Origin: Ectothiorhodospira sp. BSL-9
GTDB lineage: Bacteria; Pseudomonadota; Gammaproteobacteria; Ectothiorhodospirales; Ectothiorhodospiraceae
Direction: 5' to 3'
Length of the DNA: 64,000 bases
Assembly (NCBI RefSeq): GCF_001632845.1
Contig: NZ_CP011994.1
Coordinates: 3,420,001 to 3,484,000 of the forward strand
Shown: piece after piece, positions 27,606 to 35,266 of the stretch
How the letters are laid out: every line of letters begins with the position of its first letter
Numbering within the stretch: the stretch's first letter is position 1
The notes under the pieces: generated by a model
Told to the model about the DNA's origin: nothing
What the model saw: the letters and a program-made list of their open reading frames with translations, nothing else
The model's database searches: none
Translations under genes and position numbers: made by a program

Positions 27606-28547
27606 ATTCAGGACGTCAACGCTACCCTGTCTCTCTTCACCCAGCTCCTCCCCCTGTACATCACCATTGCCCTGGGCTGGGTGGCCGGGCGTTACCTCAA
27701 CGCCAGTGGGGGGCATATCGCCGGGATCATGCTCTATATCATCACACCGTCGGTGATCTTTGCCGGGGTGATGCATGCCCCGCTGTCGCCCAGGGTGATC
27801 CTGCTGCCGGTGATGGTGTTCGGGTTCTGCACGGTCATTGCCCTGAGCCACCTGTACATCGCCCGGCGCTGGCTCAAGGACGGCACCGCCTCGCTCATTC
27901 CCCTGTCGGTGGGCACCGGCAACAGCGGTTATTTCGGCATCCCCGTGGCGCTGCTGCTGTTTGGCACCGAAGGCTTGAGCATTTACATCCTGTGCATGCT
28001 GGGGACCACACTGTTCGAGAATTCCGTGGGTTTTTACCTGGCGGCGCGGGGTCGTTTCGGCATCCGCGACTGCCTGGTCAAGGTGGCGCGCCTGCCCTCG
28101 CTGTACGCCTTTTTGCTGGGCGTGATGCTCAACCTGAACGGCATCGGCATCGCCGACGCCCTGCAGCCCCTGTTCGACAACCTGCGCGGCGCCTACAGCA
28201 TCCTGGGGATGATGATCATCGGCATGAGCATCCTGAGCTTTCGGGGCCTGGTGGGTAGCGGCCAGTTTACCGTGCTGGCCTTTGGGGGCAAATTCATCAG
28301 CTGGCCGCTACTGGCCCTGAGTTTTGCCTGGCTGGATGCGCACTGGCTGGGGATCTACGACCCGGCGGTTCACCAGGCCCTCTTCCTGCTTTCCATCACC
28401 CCCATCGCTGCCAACACCGTGGTCATCGCCAGCATCCTCAACACCCACCCCCAGCAGGCTGCAGGCACCACCCTGCTCAGCACCCTCTTCGCGTTGGGGT
28501 TCATCCCGGTGATGGTGACAGGGTGGATGCCGCCCGGCGCGGGGTAG
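27606..28547 (+). CDS. AEC (auxin efflux carrier)-family transporter
   Basis: Inner-membrane carrier of the AEC/BASS-like fold, about 313 residues, with roughly ten hydrophobic helices (LPLYITIALGWVAGRYL at the start; NTVVIASILNTH near the end, a conserved family block). Substrates of bacterial members are organic acids or amino acids; nothing here fixes which. The start is unclear. The frame stays open to 27462, but family alignment places the N-terminus near TLSLFTQLLPLY. No ATG, GTG or TTG precedes this closely; ATT at 27606 lies 9 bases after AGGA, and TTG at 27543 is the nearest standard alternative. It is preceded by the structured RNA. Confidence 0.85.
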   Translation: MQDVNATLSLFTQLLPLYITIALGWVAGRYLNASGGHIAGIMLYIITPSVIFAGVMHAPLSPRVILLPVMVFGFCTVIALSHLYIARRWLKDGTASLIPLSVGTGNSGYFGIPVALLLFGTEGLSIYILCMLGTTLFENSVGFYLAARGRFGIRDCLVKVARLPSLYAFLLGVMLNLNGIGIADALQPLFDNLRGAYSILGMMIIGMSILSFRGLVGSGQFTVLAFGGKFISWPLLALSFAWLDAHWLGIYDPAVHQALFLLSITPIAANTVVIASILNTHPQQAAGTTLLSTLFALGFIPVMVTGWMPPGAG

Positions 28548-28562
28548 CCCGGCGGCAACCCA

Positions 28563-29264
28563 CTACACCAGCCGCCGCACCTGACGAAACAGCCCCTTCA
28601 AGGGGGCATCGAGGAAATACCGGGCCTCGCGGGGCGCAACGCCCTGGTCGCGACAAAAGCACGCCAGGGCGTAGGCGATCTCCGGTCGCCCAAGAGACGC
28701 AGACCGGTCAATCGCCGGGCCTGCGCACTTGCCGCAGCCACCCACCCGGGCGATGAAGGCGGTGTTGGCCATGAAGATGCCAAACCCCATCCATACGGCC
28801 ACCAGTTCCGCCACATGGGCTTCATTGCCCTGCTGGGCTGGCGCCGGTTGCGGGCGAGTGAATACCCACCAGGCCGCCAGATCGCGGGCCAGTTGCGCCA
28901 CCAGGGCCTGTCGGTTGGTCCACAGGCGCAGGTCATATTCCAGGACCAGCGGCTGTGCCTCGCTGGGTTGGATCGGGAAGCGCGCACCGGTACCTGCCGG
29001 CACCAGTTGCATCGGCACACTGCCAAGCCCGGCATGTTGGCGAATGGATTCGAAGGTGGCCACAGCGGCCCCGTGGGGGTCCTGCACCTCGGCCGGGAAA
29101 TGCTCGCGAATGGGCATCACCAATTTCGCCTGGTCCAGGGGGCGCAGGTCATCCTGCTGCGACAGCGCCCAGTCATGCACATCCCTGATCCAGGCACGGG
29201 TGGTGTCATCAACGACGGGCGTCGGGCGGAGCCGGCTCAGCCAGGCGGGGGCGGCAATATTCAA
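28563..29264 (-). CDS. Hypothetical protein with a CGKC motif
   Basis: Protein of 233 residues that I cannot assign to a named family. The central part reads HVAELVAVWMGFGIFMANTAF, a short hydrophobic stretch preceded by a His and a Glu, and it is followed by GGCGKC, a possible metal or redox site. The C-terminal region is basic (KGLFRQVRRLV). No signal peptide is seen. The start is TTG at 29264, seven bases after AAGGAG. It is convergent with the AEC transporter gene and divergent from the IMPase gene, so it is a single-gene transcript. Confidence 0.75.
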   Translation of the reverse strand: MNIAAPAWLSRLRPTPVVDDTTRAWIRDVHDWALSQQDDLRPLDQAKLVMPIREHFPAEVQDPHGAAVATFESIRQHAGLGSVPMQLVPAGTGARFPIQPSEAQPLVLEYDLRLWTNRQALVAQLARDLAAWWVFTRPQPAPAQQGNEAHVAELVAVWMGFGIFMANTAFIARVGGCGKCAGPAIDRSASLGRPEIAYALACFCRDQGVAPREARYFLDAPLKGLFRQVRRLV

Positions 29265-29319
29265 GATCGAACTCCTTCCAAAACAGGGATGATGGCGGAT
29301 TATCGTCTATGATTCGGGA

Positions 29320-30126
29320 ATGGCAGATCATTCCCACACCATACAGTCCTTGGACTGGCATTCCATCACTCAGGGCGTATGCCAGCGGGTCAACCAGATA
29401 CTGAACCAGGCCGATCGATCCGGGCGCCTGAAGACCGATGGTTCGTGGGTGACCGACACGGATATTGCCATTCAACGCCAGTTGCAGGACTGGCTGGCGG
29501 AGATTCACCCCGGGATCGGGTTTCTCGGTGAGGAGATGACGCCGCAGGCCCAGCAGGGCACCCTGAAGTCTGACCGCCCTGCGTGGGTGCTGGATCCGCT
29601 GGACGGCACCAGCAACTTCCGTGCGGGCCTGCCCGCCTACGCCACCGCCCTGGCGCTGATGGAGAACGGTCGGGTGGTGTTCGGACTGGTCCATGATCCC
29701 TGTCGCCGGGAGACCTTCACGGCCGTTCGCGGTGAAGGGGCATGGCTCAATGGGGAGCGTCTGACCATCGACCCGGCTGACGTCCCCGAGCTGTCCCGGG
29801 CGATCGCCGCGGTGGATTTCAAGCGCCTGCCCCGCCCAATGGCCATTAACCTGGCCACCGAACCGCCCTACGCCTCACAGCGATCCATTGGCTCCGTCGC
29901 CCTGGAGTGGTGCTGGGTGGCAGCCGGTCGGTTTGCCGTGTACGTGCACGGCAAGCAAAACCTCTGGGACTACGCTGCCGGCCAGCTCATCCTCACCGAA
30001 GCCGGCGGCCACCACACCACGCTTCCGGGCCAGGCACCCGCTGCGCTGGATCTGCAACCGCGTTCGGCGGTGTGCGCCATGTCACGGGAACTGCTGGATG
30101 CGTGGGAGCAGGCTCTGCAGGCGTAA
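29320..30126 (+). CDS. Inositol monophosphatase-family phosphatase
   Basis: Mg-dependent phosphatase, 268 residues. All family motifs are present: the first metal site GFLGEE (about residue 70), WVLDPLDGTSNF (about 92-103, with the catalytic Asp-Thr), and the C-terminal LWDYAAGQLILTEAGG carrying the third metal ligand. It could act on inositol phosphate, 3'(2'),5'-bisphosphate nucleotides or a sugar phosphate; the sequence does not separate these. GGGA directly touches the ATG, so the ribosome site is poor and the message may be nearly leaderless. Confidence 0.9.
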   Translation: MADHSHTIQSLDWHSITQGVCQRVNQILNQADRSGRLKTDGSWVTDTDIAIQRQLQDWLAEIHPGIGFLGEEMTPQAQQGTLKSDRPAWVLDPLDGTSNFRAGLPAYATALALMENGRVVFGLVHDPCRRETFTAVRGEGAWLNGERLTIDPADVPELSRAIAAVDFKRLPRPMAINLATEPPYASQRSIGSVALEWCWVAAGRFAVYVHGKQNLWDYAAGQLILTEAGGHHTTLPGQAPAALDLQPRSAVCAMSRELLDAWEQALQA

Positions 30127-30147
30127 TCCGCCGATTGCCTCAAAGGG

Positions 30148-31101
30148 CTACCCGTCCCCGTCAACCCCCGGCGCGTATCCCGCCAGCACGGCAAGATGCG
30201 CCACGGCACTGCGCCCCAGGGCGGGCAGGTTGTACCCGCCCTCAAGCGTGGATACCACGCGACCCTCGGCATATTCGTCGGCCAGATCCGCCACCATCTG
30301 GGTCAACCACACATAGTCCACCTCCCGCAAACGGAAGTTGGCCAGGGGATCGTCTGCATGACCGTCGAAACCGGCGGAGATCAGCAAAAGCTGGGGCTTG
30401 AAGGTTTCCAGGGCCGGCAGCCAGTACTCTTCCACGGCGGCCCGCAGGGCCTGGCCGTCGGTGCCTGCGTGTAGGGGAAGGTTCAGGATGTGGTCGCTGC
30501 GCGTATCAGCGCCGCTGCCGGGATAGTGGGGATGCTGAAAGCTGGAACAGAACAGCACCCGGGGCTCGTCCCGGAAGATGTCCTCTGTGCCATTGCCGTG
30601 GTGCACGTCAAAATCCACGATGGCCACGCGCGACAGGCCGTGAGCTTCCAGAGCATGGGCAGCCCCCACGGCCACGTTATTGAACAGGCAAAACCCCATC
30701 CCGAAGGCACGCCCGGCATGATGCCCCGGGGGGCGCACGGCGCAAAAGGCCCGCCTTCCGGGCGCTTCCATGACCCGATCCACCGCCATCACCATGCCAC
30801 CCGCGGCCAGCTGCGCCGCTTCCAGGCTGTGCTCGCAGAGATAGGTATCTCCGGTGTCAAGGATGTTCCAGCCACCTGGGGCCGGGATCGCCGATGCCAC
30901 TTGATCCAGATAGGCGGCATCGTGAACCCGCAGCAGCGCATCCCGGGTGACCGGCTGCGCCTGGATACGCGTGATCTTCGATGCCAGTGGCGAGCTGCCC
31001 AGGGCCTGCTCAATGGCCTGCAGGCGCTCAGGGCACTCGGGGTGCGCCGATGGGGCCCGATGCAGCAGGCAGGTCTCGTGGGATATGTAGTCAAGCGACA
31101 T
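30148..31101 (-). CDS. Histone deacetylase-family (AcuC/acetylpolyamine-type) amidohydrolase
   Basis: Zn-dependent deacetylase fold, 317 residues. Motifs: RPPGHHAG (catalytic His pair), IVDFDVHHGNGTED (zinc Asp and His), ISAGFDGHADDPL (second zinc Asp) and LEGGYNLPALG. GGAGG lies 7 bases before the ATG. Bacterial members deacetylate polyamines or lysines such as those on acyl-CoA synthetases. Three such synthetase genes are in this window, but no direct link is visible; the neighbours are the IMPase and light-harvesting genes. Confidence 0.92.
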   Translation of the reverse strand: MSLDYISHETCLLHRAPSAHPECPERLQAIEQALGSSPLASKITRIQAQPVTRDALLRVHDAAYLDQVASAIPAPGGWNILDTGDTYLCEHSLEAAQLAAGGMVMAVDRVMEAPGRRAFCAVRPPGHHAGRAFGMGFCLFNNVAVGAAHALEAHGLSRVAIVDFDVHHGNGTEDIFRDEPRVLFCSSFQHPHYPGSGADTRSDHILNLPLHAGTDGQALRAAVEEYWLPALETFKPQLLLISAGFDGHADDPLANFRLREVDYVWLTQMVADLADEYAEGRVVSTLEGGYNLPALGRSAVAHLAVLAGYAPGVDGDG

Positions 31102-31195
31102 GACATTGCCTCCAGGTGGCGGCGGTCACGATGATCGAGCTCGCGCAACTGGGATATATCCATCACGCGCGACCTGGTTTAAGGCTCGAACAAAT

Positions 31196-31233
31196 GACAC
31201 GCCCCCACGTGCGAGCATACGTGGGGGCGTGTC
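31196..31233. terminator. Perfect 15-bp hairpin between the deacetylase and pucB
   Basis: GACACGCCCCCACGT (31196-31210) and its exact reverse complement (31219-31233) with an 8-base loop. No clear T-run on either side. It lies 95 bases past pucB and 95 bases before the deacetylase start, so it may end or stabilise the light-harvesting mRNA. Confidence 0.5.
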
Positions 31234-31253
31234 GGCTATGGCGGCAGGGCCGC

Positions 31254-31281
31254 GTGGAACAAACCAAGAGGGCTCTTGGTT
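31254..31281 (-). terminator. Terminator of the light-harvesting transcript
   Basis: On the minus strand AACCAAGA, a four-base loop and TCTTGGTT are followed by TGTT, a compact hairpin with a short T-rich tail 48 bases beyond the pucB stop. Confidence 0.6.
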
Positions 31282-31328
31282 GAGGGCTCTAACCCTTCAT
31301 GTTCACAAAATCGACTGCTTGGCTCGGT

Positions 31329-31466
31329 TTAGAACCAGGGCCGCCACAGGAATACGAGGAAGTGAGCAGCAGCAGCCAGCACCACGAACGTGGTAAACAC
31401 CACCTTGAACTGTTCGTGAAACTCTTTCGCCTGTTCTTCAGTGAGACCCGAGATACTATTTTCCAT
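31329..31466 (-). CDS. pucB: Light-harvesting complex beta polypeptide
   Basis: A 45-residue bacteriochlorophyll-binding peptide of the intracytoplasmic membrane. The N-terminus SISGLTEEQAKEFHEQF matches the LH beta consensus. The single helix carries VLAAAAHFLVFLWRPWF, with the His that ligates bacteriochlorophyll preceded by an A-x3-H pattern and the terminal WRPW. It is nearer to the LH2 beta of Phaeospirillum molischianum (same length, SLSGLTEEEA-like N-terminus) than to LH1 beta, from memory. AGAGGT precedes the ATG. It lies 62 bases downstream of the alpha gene. Confidence 0.9.
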   Translation of the reverse strand: MENSISGLTEEQAKEFHEQFKVVFTTFVVLAAAAHFLVFLWRPWF

Positions 31467-31528
31467 GCCTGTTTACCTCTAAAAAATTGGTTCCAATCAA
31501 TCAGCGTTACGGTTAAGCGCCCGAGCGA

Positions 31529-31714
31529 TTATTCGGACACTTCATAGGTGAGCGGGTTGTACGCTTCGTTGGTAAACACGAAGGAATGTACAATCAACGC
31601 CGTAGCAAGGAAAGTGATCAAGAGGGGGATCAACCAAGTACCTGGGTTGACTACCAACCACAGTTTCCAGTCGTCTCTGGGATTGCTTGGTCTGCTCGGT
31701 CTGTATTCACTCAT
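31529..31714 (-). CDS. pucA: Light-harvesting complex alpha polypeptide
   Basis: A 61-residue LH alpha peptide. The segment SNPRDDWKLWLVVNPGTWL resembles the N-terminal part of P. molischianum-type LH2 alpha, followed by one membrane helix with the bacteriochlorophyll-ligating His at residue 43 (ATALIVHSFVF) and a C-terminal part FTNEAYNPLTYEVSE. The tyrosines at 52 and 57 are the only aromatic candidates near the positions that tune B850 absorption. GGGGAAG lies 6 bases before the ATG. It is transcribed before the beta gene, opposite to the usual beta-alpha order. Confidence 0.9.
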   Translation of the reverse strand: MSEYRPSRPSNPRDDWKLWLVVNPGTWLIPLLITFLATALIVHSFVFTNEAYNPLTYEVSE

Positions 31715-31890
31715 TACTGTCTTCCCCTATAAAGTAAGGCTTTCAGTGAAATTGGGCCATGACTCAAGCCCTTATTAGTCGCGTGGCGCGATCTAAACCT
31801 TTACCCCTCTTGAGGGCGGGATGTCGCCGATCACCCGAACCAGGATTGAACCCGGGTTAACCAGTAACAACACTGTTTTCATGGTTTCTA

Positions 31891-31918
31891 AGTCTAGACG
31901 AAAGGAAAGACAGGTCAA
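31891..31918 (-). promoter_or_regulatory. Candidate promoter of the pucAB transcript
   Basis: On the minus strand TTGACC (31918-31913), a 16-base spacer and TAGACT (31896-31891). Transcription would begin about 170 bases before pucA. The whole interval 31715-32342 is A+T-rich compared with its neighbours and contains no other convincing gene; hairpins near 32234-32250 and 32261-32287 lie in it. Confidence 0.45.
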
Positions 31919-32260
31919 GCGCTTTTTCACAAACTATTCAACATTAAGAAAAATTAAATATTTACTTCAGGCAAACCATACACTTAGAGAGAAAAACAAA
32001 CCTCCTTCCATGATGAGGCCATCATTTGGCGGGACCCAAAGATAAAAACCTATACTTTCCAAGAAACTGATAGATGAAAGCAAAGAATCACCGGAGCTGC
32101 AGCCCCGTTTATCACTATGACATCGGGATAAATGATTAAATAAGGCTACTGGCCAACAAGCCCCCAGCCCGCAAACGGGGCAAGGCTCCATTCGAGCATC
32201 CAGGGGTCAAGTGACGGAAAGGACAGCAATAAAGCGCCATCCCTGGCGCCAACGGCAGGT

Positions 32261-32287
32261 ACACGCGCGATCGCTGACCGCGCGTGT
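32261..32287. terminator. 9-bp GC-rich inverted repeat
   Basis: ACACGCGCG (32261-32269) and CGCGCGTGT (32279-32287) with a 9-base loop, between the micropeptide gene and the light-harvesting promoter. No T-run; possible terminator or spacer for the minus-strand micropeptide transcript. Confidence 0.35.
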
Positions 32288-32342
32288 AATGAGGTTTCAG
32301 CGAAGACCCTGGCCAGATCTCATGTAGCCAGGGCCCGAACAG

Positions 32343-32420
32343 TTACACCCACACACAATAGGCCAGAATAACCCCGGCCAGGGCGAACAACCCGTAGGAA
32401 AACCCTCTGACAGCTTGCAT
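32343..32420 (-). CDS. 25-residue single-helix membrane micropeptide
   Basis: The frame begins ATG at 32420 with AGAGGT 7 bases upstream and encodes MQAVRGFSYGLF followed by ALAGVILAYCVWV, ending in TAA. One hydrophobic helix fills most of the peptide. I know no family for it. A hairpin (CCCTGGC at 32307-32313 with GCCAGGG at 32327-32333) follows the stop by 10 bases. The strong ribosome site and following hairpin argue for a real gene; the length keeps the confidence modest. Confidence 0.45.
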   Translation of the reverse strand: MQAVRGFSYGLFALAGVILAYCVWV

Positions 32421-32561
32421 GACTTGACCTCTCGTGACGCGAATGGACGAGTGGAGCCCCGATTCCACGACTGGATGACGGGCCCACAGTGATGTGACCC
32501 CATCTTAATAGTTGAGTTCGCCGCTCGGTCTTTGCGGGCAACACCCGGAACCAGGCTCGGC

Positions 32562-33581
32562 TCACCGCCAGGCCCGAAGTTGGTCGACAATCACCTCAAT
32601 GGCCGGCGGTGCGTCATCCGTAAAGGGCATGCGCACCAGCAGACCGCGATGGGAGGCCTGCAGGATTTCCGGTTCGGGCGCCCCCTCAAAGTGCAACGAA
32701 TTCACCGGCACGGCGCCGTCACCCACCGACTCACCGGTGGATGACCACCAAGCCTCGACCCGTTCATCCAGGTCTTCGATTCCCAGATCCTCCGACAAGG
32801 CATCGATGCTGGCGCGCATCGCGGGTGTAGGCTCGGTGATGCGACCGCCAATCACATGAACCGGGATCTCGTCGGGCCAGGTGCGCGCATTGAGATCATG
32901 CAAAAAATCACTGCCCGGGCGTAAGTCAATCTTGGCGGCGCCGGTACCGTCGCGCAGGCCGGCCCACAGGGAGAAGCGACCCTCCTGAATATCGGCGAAC
33001 CACTCGCGCACCTCAAGCCAGGCACGCAGCCGGGCCCACTCCGAGCCCTGGTTGGGTGTCCCCACCATGATGGCACCCCCCACCCCGGGCCCAGTCACCG
33101 CAGCGGGCGCGTCTTCCGGGTGGCGCCAGCGCGTGACGAAATCGCGGATGATCAGGCCGCCCATGCTATGACCAATCAGGATCACCGGACCCGACACCTC
33201 CAGTTCCTCCCAGTGCGCCGCCAGCAGGTCGGCGCTGTGATCGATGGCCTGGTCGTTGGGATAACGAAACTCCCAGGTCACCCATTCCTGGGTCAGTTCG
33301 GGTACCAGGTCGTCCCAGATCCCCCCGGGTTCGTCCAGGCCATGGATCAGTACCACCTCGGGCCCCGATTGACCCTCGGGGCCGCCTTTGGGTACGAAAC
33401 CCACTTGATCGGGTGGCAGCGACATGGCTTCGGGGAACCAGGTCTCCAGCTGTTCCTGAGCCTCTACCCGCAGATCCCGCTCCAGTTCCGGATGACGTTC
33501 CGACCAGAAGATCCACCCGGCCACCGCCGCCACCACGAACACCCCCAGACCAAGCAATAGAATGAGCACAAAGCGGCGCAT
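32562..33581 (-). CDS. Membrane-anchored alpha/beta hydrolase (lipase/esterase-like)
   Basis: 339 residues from the ATG at 33581. The N-terminus RRFVLILLLGLGVFVVAAVAGW is an uncleaved anchor or signal helix. The hydrolase core has VVLIHGLDEPGGIW, the oxyanion region, and the nucleophile elbow LIGHSMGGLI. The later GTPNQGSEW and DGAVPVNS resemble acylglycerol lipases of the PGAP1/lecithin-acyltransferase type, and a His near the end (ASHRGLLV) probably completes the triad. Substrate unknown. A TTG at 33593 is in frame, but GGGGGT fits the ATG better. Confidence 0.82.
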   Translation of the reverse strand: MRRFVLILLLGLGVFVVAAVAGWIFWSERHPELERDLRVEAQEQLETWFPEAMSLPPDQVGFVPKGGPEGQSGPEVVLIHGLDEPGGIWDDLVPELTQEWVTWEFRYPNDQAIDHSADLLAAHWEELEVSGPVILIGHSMGGLIIRDFVTRWRHPEDAPAAVTGPGVGGAIMVGTPNQGSEWARLRAWLEVREWFADIQEGRFSLWAGLRDGTGAAKIDLRPGSDFLHDLNARTWPDEIPVHVIGGRITEPTPAMRASIDALSEDLGIEDLDERVEAWWSSTGESVGDGAVPVNSLHFEGAPEPEILQASHRGLLVRMPFTDDAPPAIEVIVDQLRAWR

Positions 33582-33679
33582 GAACACCCCCAACCATCAG
33601 GATCGTATGAGCGCTCTTATTCTACAACCTAGCGCTCATGCATCACGGTGGTGAGTCACCCCAGATGATGAAAGATACG

Positions 33680-33713
33680 TTAAAAGCCCCTCTCCCCCTC
33701 GGGGGAGAAGGGA
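33680..33713. repeat. REP-like palindromic repeat, copy 1
   Basis: GTTAAAAGCCCCTCTCC followed by a C-rich/G-rich inverted pair (CTCCCCC / GGGGGAG). The first 17 bases match copy 2 at 44341 apart from one A. The IS256 target duplication follows directly. Confidence 0.5.
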
Positions 33714-33722
33714 GTGTCTGTA
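33714..33722. repeat. Left target-site duplication of the IS256-type element
   Basis: GTGTCTGTA, identical to 35106-35114. Confidence 0.93.
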
Positions 33723-35105
33723 GAGTTATTGTCAAATCTGGTGTACGGCGGTCAGGCGGCCTTCCTGTCTGACTGATCGATTACTTGCTCTCCGTCCTGG
33801 AACTTGACGTTGTTGACGACCAGTTCCAGTTTCTGGAAATGCTTGATGCGTCTCCAGCGCTTCTGGGCACTCTGGAGCAGCTTGAATACCATCGCCAATG
33901 TCGTCGCCCGGGATCCGCAGCTCCGGCTGCGCTTGGTCCGCAGGCGAACCGTGGAGAACGTCGATTCCACCGGGTTGGTGGTTCGGATGTGCACCCAATG
34001 CTCCGCAGGGTAATCGTAAAATGCCAGCAGCTCATCCCGATCCTTTGCCAGGCAGGCCATCGCCTTGGGGTACTTGGCCTCGAAGCGTTTCAGGGTGCGA
34101 TCAAAGGCCTGGTGAGCCATTTCTCGGGTCTGCGCCATCCAGATTTCCTGGAGATCGGACTTGACCTTGGGCTGCACCGACTTGGGCAGCTTGTTGAGCA
34201 CATTCGCTGTCTTGTGGACCCAGCAGCGCTGATGGTCCGTCTGTGGATAGATCTTGCTCAGCGCTGCCCAGAACCCCATGGCACCGTCGCCCACAGCCAA
34301 CTTGGGGCCGGTGGTGAGGCCGCGCTCCCGCAAGTGGGTCAGCAGCGCCTCCCAGCTATCCGCCGACTCACGGAAGCCATCCTCGACAGCCACCAGCTCC
34401 TTGCGGCCATGCTCCGTGACCCCGATGATCACCAGCAGGCACAAGCGGTCATCCATGCGCACCTTGCTGTAGATGCCGTCAGCCCACCAGTAGACGTAGC
34501 GGCGGTCTGACAGGTCCTGCTGCCGCCACGCTGTGTGCTCATCCTCCCACTGCTTCTTGAGCCGTGAAACCGTGTTGGCCGAGAGCCCCTTGGCCTTCTC
34601 ACCCAGCAATGCCCTCAGGGCCTCCTGGTAGTCCCCGGTGGAGACCCCCTTCAGGTAGAGCCAGGGGATCAACTCCTCAACGCTGCGAGCCCGCTTCAGG
34701 TAGGGCGGCAGCAGACTGCTGTTGAAGCAGGCGCCACCGCCACTGCGGTCACGCACCTTGGGCACCTGGACGCTGACATCACCGATCCCGGTCTGCACCG
34801 TGCGCTCGGGCAGGTAGCCATTGCGAACCACCGCCTGGCGCCCATCGTCGAGGCGCTGCTCGGCATGCTGCGCCAGGAAAGTGGCCAGTTCGGCCTCGAC
34901 CGCCTGGGCAATCAGGTCGCGGGCACCCTGGCGCAGCAGCTCGTGCAGCGGATCCGTGGCCTGCGGTTCTGGTTGTGAAACAGCTTGAAGGGTAGACTTG
35001 GTCATGGCGTATCCGCTTTTGTTGATTGAGATCTTGGTCGTGATCAATCAACAGGATACGCCACCTTCACTTCCTTCCCCCATACACCAGATCTGAGCTT
35101 AACTC
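33723..35105 (-). mobile_element. Complete IS256-family insertion sequence (1383 bp)
   Basis: The imperfect terminal inverted repeats are GAGTTATTGTCAAATCTGG at the left and GAGTTAAGCTCAGATCTGG reading inward from the right, continuing GTGTAC/GTGTAT. The element holds one transposase gene and is flanked by exact 9-bp direct repeats GTGTCTGTA. The 8-9 bp duplication fits the IS256 family. Intact duplication and gene suggest recent transposition. Confidence 0.93.
33752..35005 (-). CDS. IS256-family (mutator-type) transposase
   Basis: DDE transposase of 417 residues, the family's usual size, from the ATG at 35005 ([10 protein letters not shown]); an in-frame extension to 35047 has no support. 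Blocks: [26 protein letters not shown] (read as N-terminal family region), [20 protein letters not shown], the first catalytic Asp in [29 protein letters not shown] with the second Asp, [16 protein letters not shown], and the third acidic residue in [13 protein letters not shown]. Intact. Confidence 0.95.
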   Translation of the reverse strand: MTKSTLQAVSQPEPQATDPLHELLRQGARDLIAQAVEAELATFLAQHAEQRLDDGRQAVVRNGYLPERTVQTGIGDVSVQVPKVRDRSGGGACFNSSLLPPYLKRARSVEELIPWLYLKGVSTGDYQEALRALLGEKAKGLSANTVSRLKKQWEDEHTAWRQQDLSDRRYVYWWADGIYSKVRMDDRLCLLVIIGVTEHGRKELVAVEDGFRESADSWEALLTHLRERGLTTGPKLAVGDGAMGFWAALSKIYPQTDHQRCWVHKTANVLNKLPKSVQPKVKSDLQEIWMAQTREMAHQAFDRTLKRFEAKYPKAMACLAKDRDELLAFYDYPAEHWVHIRTTNPVESTFSTVRLRTKRSRSCGSRATTLAMVFKLLQSAQKRWRRIKHFQKLELVVNNVKFQDGEQVIDQSDRKAA

Positions 35106-35114
35106 GTGTCTGTA
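35106..35114. repeat. Right target-site duplication of the IS256-type element
   Basis: GTGTCTGTA, identical to 33714-33722. Joining the two sides gives the pre-insertion sequence, an intergenic region between the hydrolase and pirin genes. Confidence 0.93.
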
Positions 35115-35266
35115 GCTCACCTGGTTCTTTCACGTTAAGCCAGTCGACGCTGAGCATCCGACGGCGCCAACTCGGATACATTGAAACTCGAACCGGTGGA
35201 CTCAATCTAAGCAATGTGTACATCAACAGCGCTTGCGGCGGGCGTTCCCGCCAGGGACCCATCACG

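Noticed and set aside
31815-31850. tRNA T-arm-like sequence on the minus strand (GGGTTCAATCC) upstream of pucA
   Set aside because: The T stem does not pair properly and no matching acceptor, D or anticodon arm is found within 70 bases. At most a remnant.
32005-32191. Minus-strand frame with Cys-rich start (MEPCPVCGLG) upstream of pucA
   Set aside because: No ribosome site, low-complexity and no match to LH beta or another known peptide; it lies in A+T-rich intergenic DNA.
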